Numbered from the stretch's first letter, positions 1 through 10,898 are shown. The stretch is DNA of 64,000 nucleotides from Cristatella mucedo (GCA_009760855.2 WPIO01000002.1:8989501-9053500); one strand, 5' to 3'. The notes: generated by a model from the sequence alone, not told the origin. Translations and numbers: made by a program.

Positions 1-119
1 ACATTTAGGTTACCATACATGGCTAAGGGTATTGTACTAATAATATAAATGAATGTGCAATTCTTTCTTAAAAATATCTTAAAAGTATTATCTATTGAAT
101 GAAAAGCGTTTGTAGGACC

Positions 120-700
120 ACCTTCCATAATCTCTATTTGAAATAACTTTAAGTTACGTATAATCGTCTCTTGATGCCCTGTTCTATTTTATCATCAAGA
201 TATTCTTTAGTGGCTATGTCATTTTCATTAATCGAACCTAATACCCTAACATATTTTTTAGAGTTGGCAGAAAAATCTTTTATTACCTCATCTAAAATCA
301 TTTCTAAGATAATTATTCTAAGAAAATTTAATAACTGATTCCAATTCATATACAGTACTGCCAAGGTTTTATATTTTTTTGAATCAAGATCTCACGTTCC
401 TTGCATATCTAAGTACTTTCTGGCAAACATTTATCCTATTGCTATATTAACGCTAGCATTTACTTTCTTAACGAATAATGCTGGTCCTGCTTCGAAGAAT
501 GCACTAAGTATTCACTTTTTATTTGCATCTAATGTATAAACACCAGATATTTGCACTTCTAATCCAGATCCTGTTGATGGAGGAGGCATAAGTACTTGAG
601 TTCCCACAGCAGGAATCTCATATGTGCCTAAACTACAAGTATTCCTCTAGGAATTACATTATCTCTTAAATTAGTAATCCATCTTCTTGTACTTTTCATC
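120..700 (-). pseudogene. Decayed viral fibre-like protein, fragment 1
   Basis: A lower-strand reading frame interrupted by several stops. It includes one open stretch of 71 codons (364-149), and an earlier conserved-looking stretch reads EIPAVGTQVLMPPPSTG near 620-570. Near 250-185 it contains SINENDIATKEYLDD, which matches the short N-D-x-A-T-K-x-Y-x-D motif that recurs in phage tail-fibre-like proteins. The same motif type appears again at 2.1-3.3 kb and 15.0-15.6 kb, so I place this in the same viral block. The function as a virion attachment protein is inferred from the motif only. The frame seems to run off the left side of the window or to be cut there. Confidence 0.45.
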
Positions 701-715
701 CCAAATATTTTTTTA

Positions 716-2040
716 CAGAAGCCTTCCGCTTAAATACGCACCCGTTTAAGTACGCATCCCGGTTAAGTATGCATATTTTTTTCGAAAATTCTACGTTCAA
801 GATTTATTAGTTAAACATGTCATGAATCGTCATTTGGTGCAGTTTATGAAGTTTCTTGCGTTTGGATTTAAGGAAGACCGCCAGGATTTTGCTCTGAAAT
901 GATTCAAACGATTTCTGTAGATTGCTGAATGCATCATCAGCTTCAATTTGACCTTCAAAGCTAATCCTCGATGTCGAAAACCTGCTTATAAAAGGATTCT
1001 AACCCCTGAAATAACTCCACTTTCTAAACCGACATTGAGGTCTTGAGGATTAATGTCGTTATTATCAGCCATCACACTTTCAACAATCTTCGTCGACTCC
1101 AAAGCTCGTCAACATCTTTAAATTGCGCAGCAACATATCCTTCATTGTCCTCGTCATCAACGTGAATGACTTTAAGTTTACCGATCAAAGCGCAGGGAAT
1201 TGAGTGAGTTCCGGTTGCGTTGGCGCAAACAATCAGGGAAACTTGATCTTTCACCTTCTTTTTGCCTCAAGTCGTTGAAATATCCTCGTCCAGTATAAGA
1301 AGACTATATCTGGAAGCAATAAAAAAACCGGTTTCGTCCATGTTGTAGACATTTTCGAGGTCATATTGCGCTAAAATCGCGTAAAGGTTTTCTAAAGCAG
1401 CTAACAATTCTGGATAGTTCTTGCTTACTTCTGCTCCCTCTCAGTGAAGGAGAATCTTCTGCAATCCATGCCGAACTCTGAATCGACTTAACCATTGCAA
1501 AGATGCCTTAAAATCTTATTCCGGGATTGAAAGGCTGGAAGCAATGCTTTTCGCTTTGGCCATGGCGAGGGATGGTGGTACAGGAAGGCTGGCACGACGC
1601 ATTATGTCTATCCAGACAAAAAGCACGTCCTCAAGCTCTCTAAATCGTCCAACTGACGCTCAAAAATTCCTCTCTTCAGCCTCTTCAGTCATCAGGGCAG
1701 ATCGTTCTTGGATCGCTCAACGGTTTTCCCAAATCTTTCGGATGGCGCCTTCACTAACACCGTACTCCGGCGCTATGGCCCTCTTACTGGGTGGGAGCTG
1801 ACGCTTTGCTTCGAGATGATTTTGCAGCGTTGAGACTCATTTAGGCGCTTGCTGTTTTGTTTCTTTGACATCGTAGCAAAATCAAAGCTCTAAGGAACGG
1901 GACAGGTTTTAGGAACGAGACAGGTAAATCAAAGGACAAGCAGAAAGCAGAAACAGAGAAACGCGAGGCAAGTCAATAACAAAAAACACACAGATGTTGA
2001 ATGAATCTGTCAGATCTCGCGTGCGCATCATAATATATAC
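716..2040 (-). mobile_element. Tigger/pogo-type DNA transposon remnant (N-terminal and middle part)
   Basis: A lower-strand transposase pseudogene starts near 1871 (MSKKQNSKRLNESQ) with a CENP-B/psq-type helix-turn-helix region containing YGVSEGAIRKIWEN. It continues to a DDE region with VYNMDETGFF, where the D of MDETG is the usual first catalytic residue, and VSLIVCANATGTHSIP near 1250-1205. The frame carries several stops and shifts, and the later D of the catalytic triad is not found, so the copy is dead and probably internally deleted. The limits are approximate because I saw no clear terminal inverted repeats. It sits between two parts of the viral fibre-like region, so it inserted into the viral DNA or came with a rearrangement. 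Confidence 0.7.
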
Positions 2041-2069
2041 CGTGCTATGGGAGCTCAATAATATTAATT

Positions 2070-2400
2070 AAGTCTCTTAAAATTAAACCTCCTCAAATTT
2101 CTCCACCAATTTTTGATAGGCTTGTGTCAGCAAAGTCTTTAGTAGTAGTATTAATCGGATAAACCAGTGTAGCAAGATCCACTAAACGATTATTATTCAT
2201 GTCAATGTCTCCATCAGATGTGACTGTAGAAACTTTAGTAGCAAAATTTGTAATAATGTATCATCGGTTTACTGCATCTCCAGGATCAACAGGATGTCAA
2301 AGATTCCTTATTTGATTCTGATTCACATTCAGTAAACCTGAAAGTACATTATCAGTCCTTCAAATGCATTTATCTGATTGAGAACGTTTTCTTCTGTAAC
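2070..2400 (-). pseudogene. Decayed viral fibre-like protein, fragment 2
   Basis: Two successive repeat units can be read on the lower strand. The first is near 2330-2240, with NQNQIRNL, then a stop, then HPVDPGDAV. The second is near 2215-2120, with GDIDMNNNRLVDLA followed by TTKDFAD. This is the pattern [D/N]-M-N-x-N-x-[I/L]-x-x-L-x-x-P-x-x-x-x-D-A-x-x-K seen in tail-fibre-like proteins. The units are in a different frame from the upstream fragment (3320-2415), so a shift separates them. At least two in-frame stops are present. Confidence 0.5.
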
Positions 2401-2414
2401 CTAGTAACATTTTT

Positions 2415-3320
2415 CTATACTGTACTCGCAAGAAATTCTAAAAATGAAACTGAACTGTGAACTATAAAGTTATCTATAACATAATCACATAAACTCTTAA
2501 ATTTCATTTCTAAAACTTCAGTCCCAGAGACACCGAAAGTATTATCACTTGTTAATTCAACGAACGTTCCTGTTTTATCACTCGACCATAGTGTATCTGA
2601 AATAATACCAAGGTTGTTCACAAGGCTAAGAATTAAAATGATAAAAGATGCAGCAAATCCAGATTTATTTACTTTGATATCTATTATCGAAATATTACTG
2701 GGAGTTAGTTGCGAATCTGATATTTCTTCTCCTATTCCATTAACTTGAATAGTAAGACCTAAACTATTTAACTCAAACAATCTTGGAAAGCGTGCTATTC
2801 TTATATATCTAAAGTAACACTGTTGTTTAAATCTATTTACCACTTGTTTACTCACGAAGTCCGCATCTGAATGTTTCAAATAAGTAATATTGTTTAGTTC
2901 GAGGTCAATTGTTCCATTTTAGTTACCATTGAAGAACTGTGTCATACTCTTAAGTAATCCATAGTTAATTATCTTGTATGAGCGACTACTCTGATAAACA
3001 GTCCCATCAACAAATTTCTCAGAAATGCCAGTTACATTAACACAATTAAGTTGTGATCCAAGGATTCCGTGATTCTTACTAAGTAAACTTGTGCAAGCAC
3101 TAACTGAAGCCATTTCTCCAGAGACATGATTTACTGTGTTATTTCCAAAGTCTGACCCAAGAGCATAATCTAGTGTTATTGCATCAGAATCATCAACTGG
3201 TTTGCCTAGGGTTTTTCTTCTATTAAAATTGCAATCCATGTCACTCCATATTTGAACATCAATTTTCTGAATAATTTTCATTCTATATAGATGGAAAATC
3301 TGAAACTTAATGAGGGCCAA
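2415..3320 (-). pseudogene. Decayed viral fibre-like protein, fragment 3
   Basis: Two open stretches of 133 codons (3320-2919) and 154 codons (2879-2415) lie in the same frame, with only about 40 bases containing a stop between them, so they read as one protein of roughly 300 residues. The first holds LGKPVDDSDAITLDYA and the second begins with IDLELNNITYLKHSDADF. Both match the tail-fibre-like unit in which a short strand is followed by P-x-x-x-x-D-A-x-x-x-x-Y. The remainder is rich in Ser, Thr, Asn and Ile with no recognisable enzyme motif, as expected for a beta-structured fibre. The viral attachment role is inferred from the motif. Confidence 0.5.
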
Positions 3321-3429
3321 GTTCTTAAAGTTGATGTATGGTAAATAAATAATACTAAAAGGAACTCTAGTAAAACTAACAAAGGCTTCGATAAATAAAA
3401 ATAATAAAGCCGTAACAAGAAGATTACAA

Positions 3430-3867
3430 TATGGCTCTGTGGCAGAAGAAATACAATCTGGAATTGATGCTTCTAAAGAAGTTTACCAGGAGCAATTAAA
3501 GCAACTGAACTAGGATCAAAAGCTATTACTAAGGTTGCTCCAAAGATTGCAATGAAACTTAGTCTTACTGATTCAAACATAATTGCAACAATTGGTCCAA
3601 AGATTTTTCTATCGTTTAAGGTCATTGGTTCTGTAACAAAAAACTTTAGGCGGATTTGTATCAGGAGTAACAGGAATTGTAGACTTGGGATTATTTATAA
3701 AAGAAAGTAGTAGATTATATATAGTAGATTATATAGCTTCAGGAAAGTATGGAAATGTTCCGTGGAGGACCATAGAAGATACAAAAGGCTTATCTAAAAT
3801 GATTGCGTCTTTGGAGGTTGGGTATTATATACATGAAATATTATTAGAAGCAGAAAAACAATTCTGA
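3430..3867 (+). pseudogene. Unassigned viral ORF, hydrophobic
   Basis: A broken upper-strand frame covers about 140 codons with shifts near 3480 and 3645. The last 60 codons (3685-3867) are open. The middle is rich in Ile, Val, Gly and Lys and has helical, possibly membrane-active character (KAITKVAPKIAMKLS, then FGGFVSGVTGIVDLG across a shift). I recognise no family. It lies between the fibre-like block and the minor-capsid/PLA2 block, so I take it as part of the endogenous virus. Its role is unknown. Confidence 0.3.
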
Positions 3868-4109
3868 TTGGTATATAGATTGAAGTAAGTTATTCAGTGA
3901 AACATTTAGCGAAGAAGTAGATTGGCCTGCACCTCAACTAGATACTAAGTCCTGGTCAAAGAATTTCCTTGAAGTTCGATCGAGTCCGTTTCTTCCTGCC
4001 ATTCCGGCTATTATAGCTAGCTTTGCAAGCATGGTTCGACAGTTAGTCTTGCGGTTTCTATAGTTGTAACAGTTGCTAGTTTTACAAAGAAAATAATTCA
4101 TATTAGTTT

Positions 4110-4546
4110 ATGTTTACTTCACGGGCGCCACCTATGGGAACACATCAAGAGAGACTAAGTGCATTAAGTTTGCAGAGTTCTATGCTTAAGAATGCGATTA
4201 GTGACCTAAAAAAAAGATGATAGAACTACTAAAACGTGGGATAGATATAGATCTTTCTGAAAAAGTGCAAAGCTCAGAAGTGAGTAAGAGATTAGATTAT
4301 TTAAAATCTGGAAAAAGAGTTGTAGAAGGATCTGGATTTTCTTATTCAAATTGAAAGCCGACATACGAAAGTTGAAAAATCAAGGATTGGCGGCAAGAAG
4401 GCATGCGACTACAAGTCTGAATCTGCGACGCTATTAGTTAATCTTTATGTTCGAGGGAAAACGCAAGAAGAGATTTATAATGAGATGCTTAAACTAAGAG
4501 ATGAGTTACAAAGAAACGATGTAAAAATTGACAATGAGTATATCTA
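4110..4546 (+). pseudogene. Unassigned viral ORF, helical and charged
   Basis: An upper-strand frame begins with PMGTHQERLSALSLQSSMLK and continues through at least three shifts or stops. It ends with an alpha-helical, charged stretch (VRGKTQEEIYNEMLKLRDEL) and stops at about 4546. The composition suggests a helical structural or DNA-associated protein. No family is recognised. It converges on the HNH-AP2 gene of the opposite strand, with about 20 bases between them. Confidence 0.3.
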
Positions 4547-4564
4547 ACTACCTGATTATCTTCT

Positions 4565-5080
4565 GTGAGGCAATAGATAAAATTTAGTTTTGCGAATTGT
4601 AGATGATGCCGAATAGCGCCAATGTCTCGCGCGACTGCTGCATCTTCAGCACTGGCGAAGTAGCCTAGGGGATATTTGTGATAATCTATTTTAATATAAG
4701 GTTACCGTTTTTGAATGAGATCTCTAACTAATTCCTATAAAACTAGAAGTCTTACTATACTCTTACTATAAGTCTACGAATGTTTCGGATATTCCTGCAT
4801 GGCTTTCTTCGTGTAAATTACTAAACCTATTATTTGAAGGATTTCTGTCAATATAATCAAGTTATTGCAGGGGCATTTCCTCTTGCATAATTAGCCACGC
4901 AAGTCAATCTGTTAGATAACGTTTACCATCAAGACCTATAAAGCGGTACCCCTTTGAATAAATACATCCGCCTTCTGATCGCTCTCTTGCATTACCTCTA
5001 TTAGTCCTCCAGAAAAATCTGCCTCTATTTGGTTCATACTGTAAAAGCTCTAGGAGTCTGTTTCTAAAAGTTTCAGACAT
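4565..5080 (-). pseudogene. HNH endonuclease with C-terminal AP2 domain, broken
   Basis: The reading frame opens with MSETFRNRLLELLQYEPNRG at 5080. Next comes the typical start of phage-type HNH enzymes (RFFWRTNRGNARER, then GYRFIGLDGKRYLTD), then the HNH core remnant YIDRNPSNNRFSNL. After a frame change near 4740, a clear AP2 DNA-binding domain follows: PYIKIDYHKYPLGYFASAED, then AAVARDIG, then FAKLNF. HNH-AP2 proteins are free-standing homing-type endonucleases of phages, some large DNA viruses and some protist or organelle genomes. They cut DNA at a site read by the AP2 part. Stops replace residues in the LAWL segment and near the catalytic His, so this copy cannot act. Its presence in an animal genome within a Polinton-like block is unusual. 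Confidence 0.7.
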
Positions 5081-5179
5081 TTTAAATCACATAATAGTTT
5101 TTAAGCACTAAATAAAGAAATAGATCATCTAGTAGAGAATGTAATCTCATGAAGCTAAAGTAGCTCTATCTGATTATCA

Positions 5180-5372
5180 AATAAATATAATCTCAAAGTC
5201 TAAACAGCCTATTTCAATTAGATTCAATCATGAGGACTGAACAAATACTATTCTAGTGACAAAACCCAGCTTATTAAGATTGAAAAGTTCAAGAATTCCG
5301 GAACGGGAATGCAAATCAACTTCAGAGCAAAACAACTAAAAGCAAATAAAAAATGGCTCTGGCATAATTGAC
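5180..5372 (+). pseudogene. Minor capsid (adenovirus pX-like) fragment
   Basis: A broken frame reads ISIRFNHED, TNTILVTKPSLLRL and, after a shift, GTGMQINFRAKQLKAN. The last motif (G-x-G-x-x-I-x-[LF]-x-x-x-Q-L-K-x-N) resembles the start of small basic capsid-associated proteins of Polintons and adintoviruses that are compared with adenovirus pX. It lies directly before the PLA2-like gene, which is the order I would expect in that group. The identification rests on one short motif plus position. Confidence 0.35.
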
Positions 5373-5384
5373 TTTAAAAAAAAT

Positions 5385-5780
5385 TATCTAATTGACAGGA
5401 GTTTCATTTAAGATTACCATCTGGAGTAAAAGGTGAGGAAGTTCTGGGTGATAGATTTAATAACACTAGCAGATACTCATATGCAGGCCCTGGTACTAGG
5501 TTTAGTGAAAGGATGAGTCAAGGTTATGTAGGAGTTAAGGACCTAGACCGAAGAGCACTAATCCACGATCCTGATTACACCGAGTAAGGAACAATGAATG
5601 AACCTCAGCGAACAGAAATAAGAAGCACCTCTGACTTTGTACTAGCTGAATCACCAGCAATAATAGCACTGGATCCTAGACAACCAGGATATGTTCGTGA
5701 AGATGCTAAAACTGTAGCTGCAATTATGGCAAGAAAAGCAAAACTAGGATAAGGGATTTCATTAGGCGAAGCTATTAACA
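5385..5780 (+). pseudogene. Viral phospholipase-A2-like capsid protein, broken
   Basis: The upper-strand frame carries YAGPGTRFSERM, corresponding to the Y-x-G-P-G calcium-binding loop, and then ALIHDPDYTE, corresponding to the H-D-x-x-Y catalytic motif of the PLA2 domain found in parvovirus VP1 and in several Polinton/adintovirus capsid proteins. In those viruses the enzyme helps the particle escape the endosome. Downstream, SPAIIALDPRQPGYVRED and ISLGEAI continue the frame, with stops at about 5587 and 5750. A LINE copy interrupts the DNA at about 5779. The catalytic His-Asp pair is still readable, but the gene is broken. Confidence 0.6.
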
Positions 5781-6529
5781 TAATAATAATAATAATAATA
5801 ATAATATTGCACTTGATAAAGCGCCCTCAGAGAACTTAATCTCTTTCTAGGCGCTTTACATTTGCTGCAAAGTGATACGCAATAGAACAGTAAGTAAAAT
5901 CATGCTTGAAAAACAAACAAAATGAATAACATGGTTAGGGGTTACATGCACTGGGTCAGCATGCAAATGTGGTTAGTGGCAGCATGAACAGTGTCAGCAC
6001 GCATAAGCACATCGAGGACGAATCACAAGGACCCACTAAATGCTGTCCTAAATAGGTATGTTTTTAAGTTTCTTTTAAATGTGGTCAGGTCAGGGGATGT
6101 TCTGATGCAGGTCGGGAGGGAGTTCCAGGCTGTGGGAGCATACGAGCTAAATGCACGGTCTCCAAAGGATTTAAGGTTTGTACGAGGTATTTCTAGACTG
6201 TTGGATTCCGAAAAGCGAGTGGTACGATGCTTTGCCTGATGGGGTAGTATCTCTGAAAGATAGGCTGGAGCCATAGAATGAAGAGACCTAAAAGTGAGCG
6301 ACAAAACCTTGAAGTCAATCTGTTGCTTGACTGGTAACCAGTGCAGGTCGGCGAGAAGTGGAGTAATGTGGCAACTGCGACGCTCACGACAGACCAGCCT
6401 AGCTGCAGAGTTTTGCACCAGCTGCAATCGCCTGATCGCACATGCTGGTAGGCCAGTAAGCAGTGAGTTGCAGAAGTCGAGACGAGATGTCACGAATGCA
6501 TGGACCAACTTGGACGTGGTATCCACGAT
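5772..6529 (-). mobile_element. LINE family 1 (CR1/L2-like) 3' fragment
   Basis: The lower strand encodes the C-terminal part of reverse transcriptase ORF2 (6526-6023, 167 codons open), including [36 protein letters not shown] and [14 protein letters not shown]. After the stop comes the 3'UTR, then the conserved stem-loop with arms AAAGCGCC and GGGCGCTTT, then an (ATT)n tail at 5779-5808. The 5' end is truncated at about 6529. This is one of the best-kept C-termini in the window. It sits inside the viral block, just after the PLA2-like frame. Confidence 0.85.
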
Positions 6530-6831
6530 TATTTGCGACTGATTTCTTAAAAGATAAAGTATCTTACCCGGTTATTCTCAATAATATCAAGAGCTATGCT
6601 TGATATTTTGCTGACCGATTGTTGGACATAATAAAAAATTATAAAACAATTACTAACAAAACTAATTAAATAAGTGTTTGTTTTATTTTATTTTTTTACT
6701 TTATTTGATTGTTTTATTAATAATCAACAAGATTGAACTCTACCCGTTTGGGATCATTATGGAATTTAACTTAATTAAATTTTTAATCTTAGATTGAGTC
6801 TTAACTCAGACTTATAATATTCTTTAGTAAC

Positions 6832-7216
6832 CTAGCCCCCATCTAAAACTCCAGTTATCCCAAAGTCATTTCCTATTTGCTGAAGGATATCACCAGGGCT
6901 CGAAAACTTCATTTGTTTATTCTTTTGGTCAAAGAAAAAACTTGGTTGGGTTCGAAAATCAAGTCTATTTGCCATAGTTGATATTTGGCTAAGGTAATCT
7001 GGTTTTGCACTCGCTTTATTAACTATATTTTGAAGGGCAGGAATCATATCGAGTAATGTAAATATATGCATTTCGATAACGCTTTAGCCCTTTTGTTAGC
7101 TTTTCCTTAACATGAAGTCTAGCAGACTTACCTTTTAGAATACTGACTTTTGCGTCATCGAGGACAACAAATTTCTTTTCCTGAGCACAGTCGTCCCTTG
7201 CTACTTTGCGCTTCAA
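6832..7216 (-). pseudogene. Unassigned viral ORF pair
   Basis: Two overlapping lower-strand frames of 65 codons (7216-7019, basic, with KKFVVLDDAKVSILKGKSAR) and 79 codons (7071-6832, with MIPALQNIVNKASAKPDYL) probably form one shifted gene. The second part ends FGITGVLDGG. No family is recognised. It could be a virion or core protein of the endogenous virus, judging only from location and base composition. Confidence 0.3.
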
Positions 7217-7269
7217 CTTTCACGGCTTCGCTCTATCGTGTTTTTTTGAAAAACAAGTATATTCATTAA

Positions 7270-7872
7270 AAGGTTGATCAAAATAGTGAAAATGATACAA
7301 CGCGCGCTCGTTTTTTCTGAGTCAGTTATACACTCATGTATTAAAATTAAAATTACAAAAATACTGTACGTATGGAACGCAAAAGAAGACGACGACGCAT
7401 CTGTTGAAGATACTGCACCACATGAAGACTCTCCTACTGAAGTCGTGCATTTACAGGAGCAGTTAACTTGCTCTCTTTTGCTTTGATGTACATCTCTTCA
7501 TTTTAATTGCTTCATTACCAAACGCACTATTTTCATAGCTTGGTGTTTGTGCGTAAGAATTGTGTCTGTGTGCAATTAAATGTAAAAAAATAACAATACG
7601 ATGTGTTTAACGTCTAATATGTCTTATTTTCTCTAATTTTGTCTAATGTATTTAGTAATACAAGTGTAATGGTAACTAAAGGGGTATTATATCATGTCCG
7701 AAGGGCTCTAATTTTGTTAAAAACCATATTTAGAGTGAGATAAACAGGTCTTCTATGATCTAACTACGAAAGTTTTTGATTTATAAATAGATAATCCTAC
7801 TTCGCGGAAATTCACCTATTGCGGTAGAGTCTGGAACGGATTTTCTGCGATAAACAAGGGTCGACTGTATTT
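7270..7872 (+). mobile_element. Tigger/pogo transposon 3' remnant
   Basis: The upper strand has a short open stretch ending with acidic residues and HEDSPTEVVHLQEQL, typical of the C-terminus of Tigger transposases. About 380 bases of noncoding sequence follow, ending near 7872 in a stretch resembling a Tigger terminal repeat (ATAAACAAGGGTCGACTGTA). No matching left terminus is visible nearby. The copy runs opposite to the Tigger piece at 0.7-2.0 kb. Confidence 0.5.
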
Positions 7873-8203
7873 TATTCCATTTCTATGAAGTATAGATTTT
7901 TTGTATAATTTAAAAATCAATTACAGAAGTAACTCCATTGTTGTTCCTGAGGCTATATTATCCAGTTTTAAGTAGATTAGACATTTTAATCTGCAGTCTG
8001 ATTGGTCATAGTCTTGTAATTTAAAAGTTAAAAAACTTTGTAGAACACCTAGATAATCAATAGATTTTGATAAAGGTGGAGCACCAAACGAATCAAAATT
8101 GAAACAGTTATCTCCTTATTTCTTAAATGCTACCCAATTATTAAGTGCTAAGTCTTACTTACCTGTGTTGAAAATCAACAATTCATTTTCTTTTGGCTTA
8201 CAT

Positions 8204-10898
8204 CAGGGGTGTCTAACACGTGGCCCGCGGGCCACAACCCGGCCCACCGAGGTCTTCTATGCGGCCCGCAACGTTATCCCAAAAATATTTGTCACTCCAT
8301 GTTTTTCGTTAATTTTTAATAATTACAAACGGCGATATAAGGCGCTGTGATGTACTTCACGCGCGCGTGAAGGTGTCCGAATGGCTATTTTCGCGTGAAG
8401 GTAAAATAATCGATTTATTTTGCTAGCCTTCATGTGAACATTTTGGCGTGAAGGGGTAATATATTTGTGCTTCAGCGGCGCCATTACGATCCCATTTATA
8501 ACGCTTCCGCAAGCGGAATTAACTGTTTCACAGTGCGGATAGAAAAAAGAGCCGTTTCTCAGCTGCTGCTGCACGAACTGGAATCAGTCAGGTAGGTTTT
8601 TCAAAAAACGCGTATTGCTCAACTTACTTACTAATACTAAGATATTGCTGTGATAAAATATAAATTAATCAATTCGTAACTGATCTGTTTTTTTATTTCA
8701 CAGAGAAAAATGGCGGCGAATGTGAATGCTAGCAAAAAACGAAAAATTGGCGCAGAAGGAAGACTTTTCAAAGCATCTTGGACTGTAGACTATTTTGTAA
8801 TGGAAGGCTTTGGTAGGATAATGTGCCTAATACGCCAAGAAACAATTGCCGTTGCAAAGGAGTACAATGTTAAGCGACATTTTTCAACAAAGCATGGCGA
8901 CAGGTACAACAGCCTGACTGGTCAACTTCGAATTGATCGCGTGAACTCGTTGAAACAGAGCGTCATCGGACAGCAGTCATTGTTTACAGCAGTCAGTAAC
9001 AAATCTGAGGCTTCAACCAAAGTAAGTTTTTCAATAGCTGAAGCTATAGCTAAGCGGGGGAAAGCATTTTCCGATGGTGAATTTGTTAAGGAATGCCTCA
9101 GGCTGTTTACTGGTGTGGTCTGTCCAGAAAAGAAGTCAGAAGTAGAGAAAGTCAGTCTTTCTCATCAAACGGTTACGAGAAAAGTTGACGAGCTCGCATC
9201 CGACATAAAAGAAAGTCTCACTAAAAGACTTGCTGAATGCGAATTGTATTCTCTTGCGCTCGACGAAAGCACGGACAATAGCGATACGGCTCAACTGTCG
9301 GTGTTTGTACGCGGAGTAACAGGAAAGTTTGTCATTATCGAAGAACTGTTGGATATCTGTTCAATGAAAGGCACTACAACGGGGAGGGATATTTTGGATC
9401 AGGTCAAGAGGGTCCTCAAAAAATTTAATCTTCCTGAAACTAAATTGATTGGTTTAACCACAGACGGAGCCCCTTCAATGACAGGTAGACACAATGGATT
9501 TGTATCTTTAATGGTAAAATTAGTACCTCACAAAATTTTCAGTCATCACTGCATCATCCACCAAGAACAGCTATGTGCAAAGGTCTTGAGCATGCAACAT
9601 GTAATGGACAATGTAGTTTCAGCAGTCAATGTGATAAGATCTCGTGCGCTAAACCACAGACAATTTCAGGCTTTCCTTGAAGAGTTGGGATCAGATCATT
9701 ATGATGTTATTTATTTCTGCCAAGTCCGTTGGCTAAGTAGGGCAAACACGTTAGCCAGATTTTGGTCACTTCGGGACGAAATAAAAACATGTATGACAGA
9801 AAAGGGAAAATATTTTGGCTTCCTTGATGACCAGCAGTGGTTGAATGACTTGACTTTTTGGTGGACATGACCAAACATCTTGCAGATCTTACTGTCAAAC
9901 TCCACGGTAAGGATCAACTGGTCCATAAAATGTATGAGTGTGTTGTCGCGTTTGTGCAAAAGCTGAAACTTTTCCGGAAGCACTTAGATCAGAAGAAACT
10001 GTTACATTTCACAACACTGGCAACAAGATCGCCTGAAACGCTGGCTCATATGAAGTACTCCACTCTTGTTAGTAAACTTGTTGATGAATTCGAAGAGAGG
10101 TTTCAGGATTTCCAACAACATGCGGATGACATAAACATGATTAGTAATCCATTTAATATCGATCCCTATGATGCACCTGATGAATTTCAACTCGAACTAA
10201 TCGACATTCATAATGATAGCAATTTAAAAACTGCTTATGATCAGCATGACCTTGCTACCTTTTACACGCAGTATGTTTCATCAGAGTCTTTTCCTAACCT
10301 AGCCAAACATGCTCGCAGGTATATTGCACGTTTTGGCAGCACATATTGCTGTGAACAGCTTTTTTCCAGACTGAAAAATGTGAAAACAAAGACTCGATCC
10401 GTTCTCACAGATGAACATTTATCAGGAATCCTTAGAATTGCCACGTCCACTGTTGCAGCAGCTGTCGACTTTTTATGCAAACAGAAACAATGCCAAATAT
10501 CTCATTGATGCCTGCAGTGCAGAAGACATCGAATACCTGTGGCATTTAATTAATCCGAATGCATTAATATTATGTGAGTCCTTGTCATGTAATTTTGTAA
10601 GTTTTATAAGTTTTTGTCTTCATGTTATTAAAATAAAAATCCAAAAGTAAAAGATTGGCCATAATATCTCGAATTATTTTCCAGGACACATGATTAAATT
10701 CTTATTATTTATTATTTTAAATTTTAATTATGCTAAAAATACTATTATATTGCGGTTTCTTAAGTATAATAGTAATAGTCATACTAAATTACGATCTTAT
10801 TTTCTGATGCGGTCAACTACGCCAATTTACATGTGGCCCCCGGACCTTTTCCTTTTTATAAATGAGGCCCCGCAACACAAAAAGGTTGGACACCCCTG
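8204..10898 (+). mobile_element. hAT DNA transposon, nearly full length
   Basis: The element begins CAGGGGTGTCTAAC and ends with the imperfect inverse GTTGGACACCCCTG. The flanking octamers are GCTTACAT on the left and GTCTAGAT on the right; they match at five of eight positions and fit a decayed hAT-type 8-bp target duplication. The total of about 2.7 kb is typical of autonomous hAT elements. The interior carries one transposase gene (8710-10,508). It interrupts a viral reading frame, so it inserted after the virus was integrated. Confidence 0.85.
8710..10508 (+). pseudogene. hAT transposase (GTF2IRD2/ZBED-like group), frameshifted
   Basis: The first frame (8710-9870, 386 codons) has a BED-type zinc-finger remnant (RIMCLIRQETIAVAKEYNVK with RHFSTKH following), in which the expected second Cys after MCL is Arg. 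It then has the catalytic core with SLALDESTDNSDTAQLS (first Asp) and LTTDGAPSMTGRHNG (second Asp). The second frame (9858-10,508) continues with the helical insertion region and the hAT C-terminal dimerisation segment: YIARFGSTYCCEQLFSRLKN, then TKTRSVLTDEHLSGILRIAT. A one-base slip in a T run near 9856-9860 joins the two. No in-frame stop occurs elsewhere, so the copy is fairly young but inactive. The start at 8710 lies just after a CAG splice-like site. Confidence 0.85.
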
